Shown here piece after piece: positions 12,725 through 24,400 of a DNA stretch of 64,000 nucleotides. Numbering within the stretch: the first letter of the stretch is position 1; each line of letters starts with the position of its first letter. A model generated the notes under the pieces. The model did no database searches, was not told the origin of the DNA, and saw only the letters and a list, made by a program, of their open reading frames with translations. This stretch comes from Tetrahymena thermophila SB210 (taxonomy: Eukaryota > Ciliophora > Oligohymenophorea > Hymenostomatida > Tetrahymenidae), in assembly GCF_000189635.1 (NCBI RefSeq), contig NW_002475939.1, forward strand, positions 54,801-118,800, given 5' to 3'. Both the position numbers and the translations under genes were made by a program.

Positions 12725-15700
12725 ATGAAGCATAACAATATATTTAATAATAAGAAAAATATTAACAAACAAACAAAATTAAAAAAGTTAATACAAAAGG
12801 TCTTTTTATTTATTGAACGAACAAGACTAGTTAGAAGAAGAAAAAAGGCATCACACACCCTCTTAGGGAAGCTAAAACTTTATAGTCTCATTCTTAAAAA
12901 AGAACCTTTGGTGAAAGAAAGGAGATTCATGAAAAATACATGTAACATTTTAACTTAAATAATTGCTCCTTTATCAGTTTCAAATTTCTGCATCTAATTA
13001 TTCAGAAACTATTCTTAACTATATTAATACTTGTTTTTAAAAAAATATTAGAAAAACAAGAAAAAAATAAAGAACAGACGCCTACTGCGAGTAGCAGCAG
13101 TAACACTGGTAATATTAAGGTAGTTTGTAGAGTACGTCCACCTAATAAGAAAGAAATAGAATAATTTGAGTAGGGGTAGTAAAGATAATGTATTGATTTT
13201 GCTTCTGATGAAAAAACCATAAAATTAAATATACCCGATGCCGAAAAATACCAATTCACATTTGATAGAATATTTGCGCCAGATACTACTTAGCAAGCAA
13301 TATATGAGTACTCTGCTAAACCAGTTGTTTAGAGTGTCTTGGAAGGATACAATGGAACTGTCTTTGCTTATGGGTAAACTTCTTCTGGCAAAACCCACAC
13401 TATGCAAGGCCCATCAATAACTGACTAAGAATAAAAGGGTATAGTTCCACGTATGGTAACAACAGTTTTTCAACACGTCAATACAAGTCCAAGCCATATA
13501 GAGTTCAAAATAAAACTTAGCATAGTAGAAATCTACCTCGAGAAAATAAAAGATTTATTAGACCCATCGAAGGTAAATTTAACTGTGCGTGAAGATAGAA
13601 CACATGGAGTGTATATATAAGACGTAACAGAGAAATATGTTACCTCAGAGAAAGAAGTTTTCAGTATAATAGATCAAGGAAACTAGAATAGATCTGTAGC
13701 ATACACAAACATGAATGAAGGATCTTCAAGGTAAAATCAATAATTAAATCAATATTATTAATTTGATTTTAAACGAAAGATAAATTTGAAAGAAAGGATT
13801 AAAGATAAACAAAGATTAATTAATTAAATGAAACAAAAATATGAAATATAAATAAATAAAAATTCGATAATTTTAAGATTTAATAATTTTTAAACCTTAT
13901 TGTACTAGACTAACAAACTAACCCATTTAATGAATCTATTTTTAAAATTACTAAAGGACCACATCAATTCATCTAATTTAATTTACAAAGGTTGTTTATC
14001 TATATCAATCAATCAATAACTTTCATAATATTTAAATAAAAAAATTGTACACTTCAAACAAATCTGAAAAGTTTTATGAATTTTTTGGTTATTGATTGAA
14101 ATAAATTTAAAATTCTATAAATGCTTTTTTTTTATATTTTATTTAATTATTAATTATCGAATAAAGTTAATCTAAAATTAATTTTTAGAAATATTCATTA
14201 GATTTTTCATTGCATCTTTTCTTGCGCATTCCTAACCTTTAAATTATAAATTGACAAATATTAACCATCCACGATTAATCTTATTTATGATTTTTATTGA
14301 TATCATTAAATCCACAAATTCTAAATTTAGTTTTAATCAATAATTTATTGTTAATTATCAATTAGGTCACATATGCTCTTTATCATGACTGTTTATCAGA
14401 ATAATTTATAAGACTTAAGCGCAAAATCCGGAAAGCTATTTTTAGTTGATTTGGCGGGTAGTGAAAAAATTTCTAAAACTGGAGCAGAAGGTAAAGTCCT
14501 TGATGAAGCTAAAAAAATTAATTAGAGTCTGTCAAGTTTAGGAAATGTAATTAACGCCTTGACTGATGGAAAAAGTCAACATGTTCCTTACAGAGATTCT
14601 AAGCTTACGAGAGTTTTGTAAGAAAGTCTTGGAGGAAACAGCACAACCACGTTAATCATTACTTGCTCACCTTCTAGCTTTAACGATTAAGAAACTCTTA
14701 GCACTTTGAGATTTGGTATGAGAGCAAAATGTATTAAAAATAAACCAAAAATTAATAGAGAGTACACAATTTAGGAGTTACAACTAATGATACAGAATTA
14801 AGAAAAAATTATTGACGAACAAAAAAAGCAAATACGTTAATTAGAAAAGTAAATAGAGAACGGTAACTTTACTAACATGTCTACCATTTAAACAAATAAT
14901 TCAGACACACTCAACACCTCCTAAGAAATAACAGAGACAGTAATAACTATTTATTTATTTATTTATTTTTATTTATTTATTTATTTAATATTTTACTTTT
15001 CTGTTTAAGTAAATATTAAAAATTTGAATTATGAATCCTAATTTAAATCATTTGTACCTAAATAGGACGAAAATATTGGAAGCTCTGCAATGGTTGACAA
15101 ATGTATGGAGTTAGAGGCTTAACTCGAAGCTGAAAAAGCTAAATGCTCCAGCTATGCCTATCAACTCAACTAAGTCAAGAATGAGTTAAGCAATGTAACT
15201 AGCTAAATGGAGGCATTTTAGCAAGAGAACGAAGTTATGGCCAATAAACTAACTTAATTAGCTTTTTTGCTTAATGATTTAGAAACAGAAATGATAAATA
15301 ATAAATTTAACATGGAGAAAAGCTAAAGCTCTAAATAAGCTATGATGCAACAAATTTCTTAATTCAGAAAAATTTAAGAGCAGTATAAGAATTAATTTTC
15401 AAATACTCTTAATAATCATTTCAATAAGAATCAAAGAGTGATTGAACTTGTTGGAGATGATGTAAAATAAATTAATAAAGATTTACTCCTTGTTTGCTAG
15501 ACTAAACTTTCAGAGGAAGAGTTCAAACTATTTTTAAATCAAATGATAGTATAAAAAAATACTAACTAAGAGGAAATTCCTATAGCAGATTACAATAATG
15601 TTTAGCAAGAATTAGAGTAAGAAAAGTAATTGAGGTTATAAACTGAATAGGAACTTTAAACAGCTTAAGAAGAAAATAGCAAACTCCTTAAAATCCAAGA

Positions 15701-17573
15701 GTAGCTTCAAGCTGACTTAAGTTCTAAAAATTCAATTAATAGTGAGGCCAACAAAGAGCTGAACGAAATTTAATTGAATAAAGAAAGGTAGCAATTCAAA
15801 CAAGCTAAAGAAAAAATACTTGATGAATTAAAAGAAAAAGTCAATAAAGTTCTTGTCCTTGAATCTGAACTTGAGAACCAAAAATCTTTAGCAAAGAAAT
15901 ATGAAGATGAACTAAAAAAGAAAGAAAACGACTAATAATTTAAAATTGAATACTTAGAAAAGAATTTAGAACGCATGATGACTATGTATGAGAATCTTTT
16001 CAGCAAAATGATGCTCGATAAGAGACAAGATGACTAAGAATAAAAATTGAAAGAAAAAGAAAAACAAATTTAAAAGCTTGAATAAAAATTGAATGAATCA
16101 ATGTGTAAAAATTATGTATCTAAAAATTAAATAAAAAGACTAAAATCATTCTAAGAAGAAGAATAAATAAATCCAAAATCCACTAATAACATTCTTAGTG
16201 CTTTAAACAATGACTTTTAAAATAACTTTGGTCATGTAGATGATGGTAATGATACAGATAAAACTGAAATAAATAGAACTGTTAATTCTTCTGACTTCAG
16301 CTAAGATCCCATAAATGAATCGTTAGACGATGATAATATGGGTGATAATTTTATTTAGAATATAAATAATAATTAAAATATGATTAGCGAAGATGACTAA
16401 AATAATTTTGATATATTTAAGAAAAGTACATAAAACTTTAACCATAGACGAGAAACACACCATAGAAAGAATAGAAGCAACTCAACAGCTGGAAACTCCC
16501 CTACTTCTAAATTCCAAAAACCAAGTAAAATAACTGACCTTCACTTAGATTTCACGCTTTTAGAATAATAAAACTTGAATAGAAATCTAAATAATAGCTT
16601 CTCAGCTGTTCATAAGCTATCTCGTAAAAAAAGCGAGCCTCAATAATATAATTTATCTTAATTTAATTAATAACACAAAATTAAAAGCCAACAAGAAATG
16701 CTATTCAGAGGTAATAGCAGCTAAAGCCTTAATGCTTCAATAGATTATGGTAAAAATAGAAAAAATCAACCTTCAATAGCAATTTAAAGGGTTAATAATG
16801 ACATTGGTTTTGACATCTAAGAGGTTGATGATGATAATGTGAGCGAAGCTTATAACAGCATGAACAATCCTTAAAATTTTGCATTCAACAATAAAAACTT
16901 TTAATAAAATAAATATAACTAAAATAACAATAATAATTATAGATAGTAACAAAATTTATTCCCTAACAACCAAATAGATTAATATTAATCAAATCAATAA
17001 CAATTTAATTCAAATTAGCCATATCAATAGCAAATTAAGTAGCTTCCTGTTAAGGTGAGCAGCTTAAATATTTAAGGTTTGAATTTAACTTCGAATAACA
17101 TGAACTATCCTTATTCAACACAACCTTCTAGTAGAATTCAAACTGCTCGTAGAAAATATGATGATAATAATAGTATAGTAGGTGATGATAACGATTACTA
17201 TAATATATTAAAAAGCACAGAAACTGAAGGCAATACTAACAACTCAGAAATGCTTTCATCACAAATGAAAATACCAGTTACTCCAAGCTCAATCATTATG
17301 GGGTAATCTAATTAAAAAAACCTTCCTTTTGTAGATTATATGATGAATTAACAAAAAAATTTAATTTAAAACACAATTATATAAAGAAAAAATACTAACA
17401 ATTTCAATTAGTCTTAAGTTAACACTACAGAAACATCTGATAGTGGCAAAGGCAATAATAAAAAAATTACTGGGTCGGATATCCTCAGAGGTAATCCTGC
17501 CTTATCTCCTTTTATCAATACTTTCTCTTTTAAACTTCTTAATCTTTAAACGAACTGTATATATGCATATTGA
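12725..17573 (+). CDS. Kinesin with N-terminal motor domain and Asn/Gln-rich tail
   Basis: Exons 12725-12941, 13052-13730, 14366-14939 and 15066-17573 join in phase to 1,325 residues. The motor starts around residue 92 ([11 protein letters not shown]). It has the P-loop GQTSSGKT (about 180-187), switch I ending in SSRSH (about 297-301, rebuilt exactly across intron 2) and switch II DLAGSE (327-332). The neck-proximal segment reads [12 protein letters not shown], like plus-end-directed N-kinesins such as kinesin-1. A coiled coil follows (about 430-860), then a long Asn/Gln/Ser-rich tail with poly-Asn tracts, presumably for cargo or regulation. The 73-residue basic extension before the motor depends on intron 1 (12942-13051). 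A downstream in-frame ATG at 12930 would give a more usual N-terminus (MKNTQKQEKNKE...), so the start is uncertain while the motor is not. Intron 2 is 635 nt; intron 3 carries an ATTT repeat. It should walk on microtubules; the cargo is unknown. Confidence 0.93.
14948..14988. repeat. (ATTT)n simple repeat inside kinesin intron 3
   Basis: About ten near-perfect ATTT units, with one interruption, lie directly downstream of the intron 3 donor (GTAATA at 14940). They are non-coding: reading through them would insert an Ile/Tyr/Leu/Phe run into the kinesin coiled coil. Confidence 0.8.
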
Positions 17574-18141
17574 ATTGGTGTTCTTGTCTGTATTCTTAAG
17601 ACAGCTTCACCGTCATTTAAAAAAAACCTTCTTTTCTTTTCTTTTTTTAATTTTTATAATTTTCAAAATAAAATAGTTAAATTCATTAATAATTTTAAAA
17701 CAGTTTATTGAATTTAACTTTTTATTTTAAATATTAAATAAAAAAAATTTTTATTTTGATTAAATTAATTTTAAGAAATTAATTATAATTCCTATTTTTC
17801 AATTTAAATAAGTTTTTATTTTAAAAATAACTAAAAATGTTAATTTAGATTAATATTTTTGAATGATTTAAAATAAAATAAAAATTAATTTCTAAATCTA
17901 AATGAATAAATAACAAATTATTTTAAATAAGAAGAATAATTATGTTTAATTTTTAAATAAAGGTTTTACTGAATATTTTTTTTGGTTTAATACTTAAAAA
18001 ATTTTTTATTGAATATTTTAAACTGATTATGATCAAAATACTGAAAAAATGTTGATTCTTTTACACTAGAAAAAAAGCTTCACTTTCTTACAAGTAATGA
18101 ATGGAACATGCATTTGTTTACAAATAAAATGTTTAAATACT
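17574..18141. other. Convergent intergenic spacer
   Basis: Lies between the 3' ends of the kinesin and GPI8 genes, so it holds the two 3' untranslated regions and terminators. Sequence is AT-rich with T-runs; no gene is seen. Confidence 0.6.
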
Positions 18142-19600
18142 TCAAATGAAAGGTTTATTTTCAATAGAGAAATCAGTAGAAGGTTAAGACATTATTTCTC
18201 CAAATAAAGCTTCTAATTAATCATAATGATGGTCTTTTTTAGGACTCATCTCCATAATATTTGAGGTTGTTGGATTTAAGTTTGTGAAGAAATCTTTTAA
18301 ATAAATCTATTTTTTAAATTTAGTTTAATATTTATATTTTGTATTTAAGATTGAAATACATTTTTGGAGTCCTTTCTAGCATGTGTATTTGTATATGAGA
18401 AATCTCCTTATAAATATTCTTTGGTCCACTCTCTCATTATATCTGATAATAAAGAGTCTTTATTTCTAACAAATTCGTTTGTTAAGAAGAGGTAATTTGC
18501 CCTAGAAAATCTTGAATTTATAATAATACATGGATTTAAAATTATATATCTAACAATTTTATATACCTATCAACAATAGACAAATTTATATGAGAGTCTT
18601 TTCCATAAGAGTAGGAGTATTATCCTCTTGAGCTACTTCCAATACCAAAAATGTTAGGATTTGTATCAGGTTTGAGTTTTTCAAAAATAGTAGCTGCTGA
18701 ACAACTGTCACTAAACATTAGCATTTCATTATAGCTATTTTATTTAAATTGAATTATTAAATGAAAATTAAGGACTAAGTAATTACAAATTTTTGATGTT
18801 GAATTCCTCAAGTGCTACTCTCATTTCTTCATCCATCATAACATCTGTATCTTGCATCTTAATGTAACCACTACCACCATGACCTGTAAAGTAAGTCAAA
18901 ATCTTTGTATTTTTGTTAGTAACTAATCTCTTTGATCTAGGAGTCTTTTATTTATTAAATTAAAATAAATTAGCAAATTAATTCAAAGTCTTTGATTAAT
19001 TAATTAGTTTATTTAATAATAAACGCGTGTTTTTTATGTATAGTTTGTGTCTTATAAATCAGGTATACATTTTATTTGTTTTAAAATTAATAATTGATTA
19101 CATATCTATGATATTTTCCTCTTAACATGTTTGTGAGAGTATGAACATTAACATCAGATAACTTATAATCTATTTCACTGTTTCTATACAAATTAGGTTC
19201 ACTTTCTAGCTCTAAATGACAAACAACACCTTTTAATATTTATTTTTAGATTATTATATTAAGTAATGAATGCTTATAAACTAAAATTAAACCTGGATTA
19301 TTATTTCTTGGATTGCAAGCTGAATTTTCAGGGATCATTAAAATAATCTATTTTGAAAGTTGAAAAGTGAGTTAAATTATAATTGTTTTCATAAAATTAA
19401 TTTACATCTTCATCTTTTACTCCGTTTTTCTTCAAAACATCGTAGATTAATAGTGTATTAGTTGCCTATCTAAAATTGAACCAAAACTTAGAAGTACTCA
19501 TAATTATAACTTTCAAATCATGTGCTTTTTCACTACTAACTTGACATATTAATAAAAGAAAGACTATCACTAATGATAAAGAACTTTAAAGCTTTTTCAT
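18142..19600 (-). CDS. GPI8: GPI-anchor transamidase catalytic subunit (GPI8/PIG-K)
   Basis: Seven exons on the minus strand (19406-19600, 19293-19347, 19102-19229, 18787-18944, 18567-18734, 18360-18501, 18142-18306) join with all phases matching to 336 residues. GPI8 is the caspase-like cysteine peptidase of clan CD (family C13) that cleaves the C-terminal signal of precursor proteins in the ER lumen and attaches the GPI anchor. A signal peptide (MKKLQSSLSLVIVFLLLICQ) comes first. Family blocks follow: WFNFRQATNTLL, ACNPRNNNPG, YFTGHGGSGY with catalytic His148, and MFSDSCSAATI with catalytic Cys190, then VDRANYLFLTNEF and a C-terminal DSKNIYLKDFF block. It is shorter than the yeast and human enzymes (about 400 residues) and lacks their C-terminal membrane span, as in some protists; it would then be held in the complex through partners. 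It diverges from the gene at 20082. Confidence 0.95.
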
Positions 19601-20081
19601 TTAACTTTTTTATGTATATTTTTAGAAATAAATTAAATATCTTTTGTCAAAATCTAATAATATTAACTTTCTATTTATAATTTATGATTTTCAGTTTGCA
19701 ATCTTGTTTAGATAAATAGATAAAAAAATAAGATATACAAATAGAATTTAGTAAAAAAGATTTTAACTGCAAAAATATATATTTAAAAATATTTAAATTA
19801 AATTTTAGAAATATAATTTTTTCTTGATTTAAAAACATTTTTTAATTTTTATCAAAAAAATTACATTTCTCCTCAAAATTCTTTTAAAATTTAATTCATA
19901 ATAGCAATTTAATATATACTTAAAAAGCAGTATGTTTAATTATCAAATTCTTACCAATCAGTGTATTTAAATTTTTTCAAAATTATAAATCAGCAATTTA
20001 ATATTTTTATAAAAATTACAAATAAATAATTTTTAACTAAATATACTAACAAACTAGGTAATTAAAATAGGATTTTATTTT
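19601..20081. other. Divergent promoter spacer
   Basis: About 480 bases between GPI8 (minus) and the small plus-strand gene, expected to contain both promoters. Very AT-rich; no recognisable motif. Confidence 0.55.
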
Positions 20082-20571
20082 ATGGATCTTAGCAAGTAAA
20101 TTTGTTTTCATTTGAGAAAAGTTTATTAATCTTTTTATAATTATTAGACAGAGTATAAAACCATTTAGTATCAAGAATGATAAAGAAAAAATAATGAGTA
20201 TTTTGAGTAAATATGTGCCATAGTACAACATTAGTAACACAGAATATCATTCAGCAATTGACACAATTAAAAGTGAAATTGAATCAAATTAGAGCATAGT
20301 CTCTAACTTATAAAGTAATGGAATAGCATTATCTTAATATATGACTGGAGGATCCACCCTTTCTAGGGATTCTATATTCTCAATAAAAAGAAGTGGATTT
20401 AATTTTCGAAACTCTAAAGATCGAATCATCTAAATAATGGAAAAAAACGAAAAAGATTCTTTTCAAACTATGGATATGAGTCATTAATTTGTAAATACTC
20501 TAGACTAATAACAAACCATCAGCTAAAAGAATAAATAATTCAACTTCAGATAAAGAAAATCCTAATAGTGA
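20082..20571 (+). CDS. Small Ser/Gln-rich protein of unknown function (145 aa)
   Basis: A 14-nt first exon (20082-20095) joins in phase, across a 52-nt intron (20096-20147, GTAAAT...ATTATTAG), to 20148-20571, ending at TGA. Without the splice the ATG frame stops quickly; with it, 145 residues stay open. The product starts MDLSKQSIKPFSIKND and is hydrophilic. It has a short amphipathic helical stretch (about 40-60) and a Ser/Arg-containing stretch (SGFNFRNSKDR, about 90-100), then a Gln-rich end. It has no signal peptide, membrane span or known domain. I do not recognise it. The higher G+C of the exon relative to its flanks and the standard-sized intron support a gene, but the very short first exon makes the exact start tentative. 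Confidence 0.55.
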
Positions 20572-21258
20572 ATTTATAAAATATAAAATGCTGAAAAAAA
20601 ATATTCAAGTAATTAATCAAAAAATTTAATGAAAATTAAAATAGAATCTTTGAAATTAAAGTGTATTTTAAAAGATAAGTTTAATTAATCCTACTAAAAT
20701 AAGTAAATAAATAAATGTGTAAAAAGAAAAATATAATTTATTGATATAACCAAATATATTATCCATTTAAAACAATGAAATACCTCCTTAATAAAAATAA
20801 AAAATATAAATTCTTTTTCCTTTTTTCTTTCTATCAAATACAATAAGTTATGTTTGTTTATATTCTCTATTAAAATGTAAATTTTCAATTATTATTTCAA
20901 CATAAAAAAATCTTTGAAAATTTTCTCAAATTATATCAAAAATTCAAGGTATTGAAAAATATTGAAAATATGTTCATATTTTAACATTTGTTTCTTATAG
21001 ATTACTTTTATTTATTCATAGCTATTGAATTTTTTATTTTAAAAAAGAAGCCCTAAATACTTTCATAAAAATGAAAGGAGTAAATAAAGAAGTTTTCAAA
21101 ATCCCTTTTGTAATAGAATAATAATATTAAAAAAGAGAGCTTTTAAGTAAAGTTTAGTATAAATTTGGAAATTAATCTTAGAATAGAAAATATAGAGGCT
21201 ATTATTTCAATTAATTTTTATAAGAATTAATCTGATTAATTAATTATCTTTCTATCTA

Positions 21259-21337
<79 letters not shown>

Positions 21338-21448
21338 ATTATCAGTTTTTAATATTTTATATTTTTATAGTATTAATAAAAAGTTCATTTGTTTATTTAG
21401 TAAAGATATTTTAATAGCTATTATATATAGAAAAGGTAGTTAGCTTAA
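20572..21448. other. Intergenic spacer with a tetranucleotide microsatellite
   Basis: AT-rich spacer before the pseudokinase-LRR gene. Apart from the ATCT repeat listed separately, I see no gene or RNA. Confidence 0.6.
21261..21337. repeat. (ATCT)n microsatellite, about 19 units
   Basis: An uninterrupted run of ATCT units, preceded by imperfect units (TATCTTTCTATCTACT). It lies about 110 bases upstream of the ATG of the pseudokinase-LRR gene, within its likely promoter or leader. Such a perfect array is likely to vary in length between strains. Confidence 0.97.
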
Positions 21449-24400
21449 ATGAGTAGTCCTTAGGATAGAGAAAATCTAATATCAAATGCCATTTTAGTGA
21501 GAAAAAAGGATATTCATAAGTATCTCAGTTAAAATAATTATTATTTATAAGATCATCTTAAACCGATTTATGAAGAATTTGCAAAATCATTAAAAGATAT
21601 AGATGTAAATAGCCATGAGTTTATCTTAAAAAATAGAATCTTTCTTAATACAATCAACATTCAAAATCTTGAGTAGCTTATCGATTCTTACTATTAAGAA
21701 GATTTAGATAAAATTAAATAAAGCGAATTAGAAATAATCAATATGCTTTCACTATGGATGCCTGACATTACTTTCAACGAAATTATACCTATAGATAATC
21801 AAAAAGGATAGTTGAAAAGAGTTGTTATTTAGTGCACATCGATTTGCAAAAATGTGAAAATAAAGTTTTACATGAAAATAACTGTCAAAAATATATAAAA
21901 TATAGGAGATATGGTATAAGAAAAGGAACATTTTAATTAAATTTGCTCTTATTCAGCAAGATTTTTAAGTATGAAGTATCAAAAGGTAATTAGTGAACAT
22001 TTGATTATTTCAGCTTCTTCAGTTGGTATTTCTAAAAATTTGTAAAGAGGAATATCAAATAGAGAAGATGTTTAAAATAAACACTATTTGGATATTGTTC
22101 TTACTGATTTTTGTGAGTATACTTTAAGATAGATCATTTACTATTCAAAGCAGGCATCAAAATAACAAGAGTAAAAATAGGAGTTAATGAGATAAAAAGT
22201 TAGCACAACCTCTACCTATTATGGAACAGCAAGCTTGCAGCAGATATAAAATTCGTTGAGCTAGACTTAAACATTGATAGAAAAATTTTCATTTTAGCAT
22301 CTTTAGAAGGATCTAATTGAAGCTTTGTTCTTTATGCACACAAGAGGATATACGCATAACTCTATAAATTTAGATAATATTTTTTATGATAAGTATATAA
22401 ATGCATTTGTGGTTGGTGGCTTTGACGCAATCAGTACAAATGTGAGGGATTATGATAAATTTCGTGATGATGTTCGCTAGTTTGGTTTAGTACTTATTGA
22501 ATTTTTGTTGTCATTTTATAATATAAAAATTTAAGAGGATTTATACACATTAGATGATATCATGATAAGAAACTTGATTGAAAATCTTAGCTCAAATAAA
22601 ATAATTTAATCAAAAAAAAATTTTATTTTACTAAATTTAAACATATTTTAATAAAGAAATATATTGTTTGACATATTTTGTGCTAGTGATAAAACTAATT
22701 ATTCAAAAAATTCAAATGATATGTAATTAATTGCAGATAATTAAAACAAGTTAAAATATTCGGACTAAGATGATATTTCTAATTTAGCTGACAGGCCATT
22801 TGATATTGTTGAATTGGCTATAGCTTTGAATATTCAACACTGCTTAGTCACTTCATCTCATTCAACTATGAAAAGTTTTCTTACTTAGAATGATGTTTTT
22901 GATGAAAAAAGTTTAGCTTCCCATCTTATAGATCCACTTAATAACAAATATTCTTATTGGAAATATAGAGGTACTACAAAAAACGGATTATTTGATGGCC
23001 TAGGTGAAATTTTTTTTGAACCTCCTTAGCTTTTTGACTAGTTAGATGAAGTTCTTTATTCTGACTGTGAAGATGATTTGGCTACATCTAAGAAATAATA
23101 ATCATTAACTTCACCACCTGTAATTTTTAATTAGGTACCCTATAAATTTTAAACACAAAATTCTTTCTATGAGGATTCAAATTGCCCTGAATTAGAAAGT
23201 CATAGATTAAACTAATTAACCACTCCACACACTGTGAGTAGGACAGCTAGTAAAGCTGGAATGCATTATTTCAATGTTTCAAATTGCCAAGGTTTTCATG
23301 ATAGACTATCTGTGGTAAGAAATGAAGAATCAAATTATTTTCACTCAGACTTAAAACAATAAAAAATATCACTTAAAATATTTAAAGGAATTTGGGAAAA
23401 CGGATTTAATTAAAAGTATTTAAACTATGTTACAACTGAATAGTTTAAAGATTTTTTCTTATTAAATAACTATTTGAAAATAATTTAGCACAATAGTCAT
23501 TAAGAGCTATAATTTAGCGTAAAATCTGAAAAGCCTACAAAAGCTATTGCTTCAAGTAAAATCATAGATCTCCAATTTTCTACATAAAAAGAGCAAGTAA
23601 TAGATTCACTAAATGTTATTACAAAATACCTCCAAATTCCTATAGCAAGAATAACATTTGACCTGAAAGGTATTTCATTATTTAATTTAAAAATTTTTCT
23701 TTGATATTTTAAGAGGATTTTAATATTTTAAAAGTTTTTAAATATAATTAATTTTAAACTAAATAAGTGAAATTATTAAAAAATATAGTCTAAAATTTAA
23801 ATAAGTAGGATAAACTTATAATTCAAGCTGCAATATTTTTTTAAATAGCAAATTTAATAGAGTGTTATCATTGAAAATAGAAAATTAGAAATTCTTGTGG
23901 AATCTTCAAAACTAAATTTTTAATTTTTTTTTAAAAGGTGCATAATAGAGAAAAGTAACAAATGAAGCATAATGCATAGAATTACAATGCGATGATGGAA
24001 ATACTCTTTATATTTTATTTGAGAGTAATTATTTGTTAAAAGAGGAAGAGTTCTATATTATTTTGGAAAAAGCTACTTTATCTAACTATTTAGCTTTGTA
24101 AATGTCAGACACAAAGATAACAGATAAATTTTTTTATGGAATGTCATTTAATACAAAACTTAAGTATTTATGCCACCTTTAACTAGCATACATAAATAAA
24201 ATTACTGACGAAGGATTTATTTATTTTGTTAAAAATTGTCCTTCATAACATTTGAATTCTTTAGATATCTCTCATACTTAGCTCTCTAACATATCTATCA
24301 TGGAACTTGCAACATCAAATAAAATTACTTAACTGAACCACTTGAATATCTCATATAATTCTTTAATAAATGAAAAATCAGTTATTGAATTTATTAAATC

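Noticed and set aside
13002-13407. Minus-strand frames inside the kinesin motor
   Set aside because: Shadows of the strongly conserved plus-strand motor domain.
20694-20888. 64-codon minus-strand frame, hydrophobic
   Set aside because: Lies in AT-rich spacer; Phe/Ile/Leu-rich composition is what random T-rich DNA gives, and no conserved motif is present.
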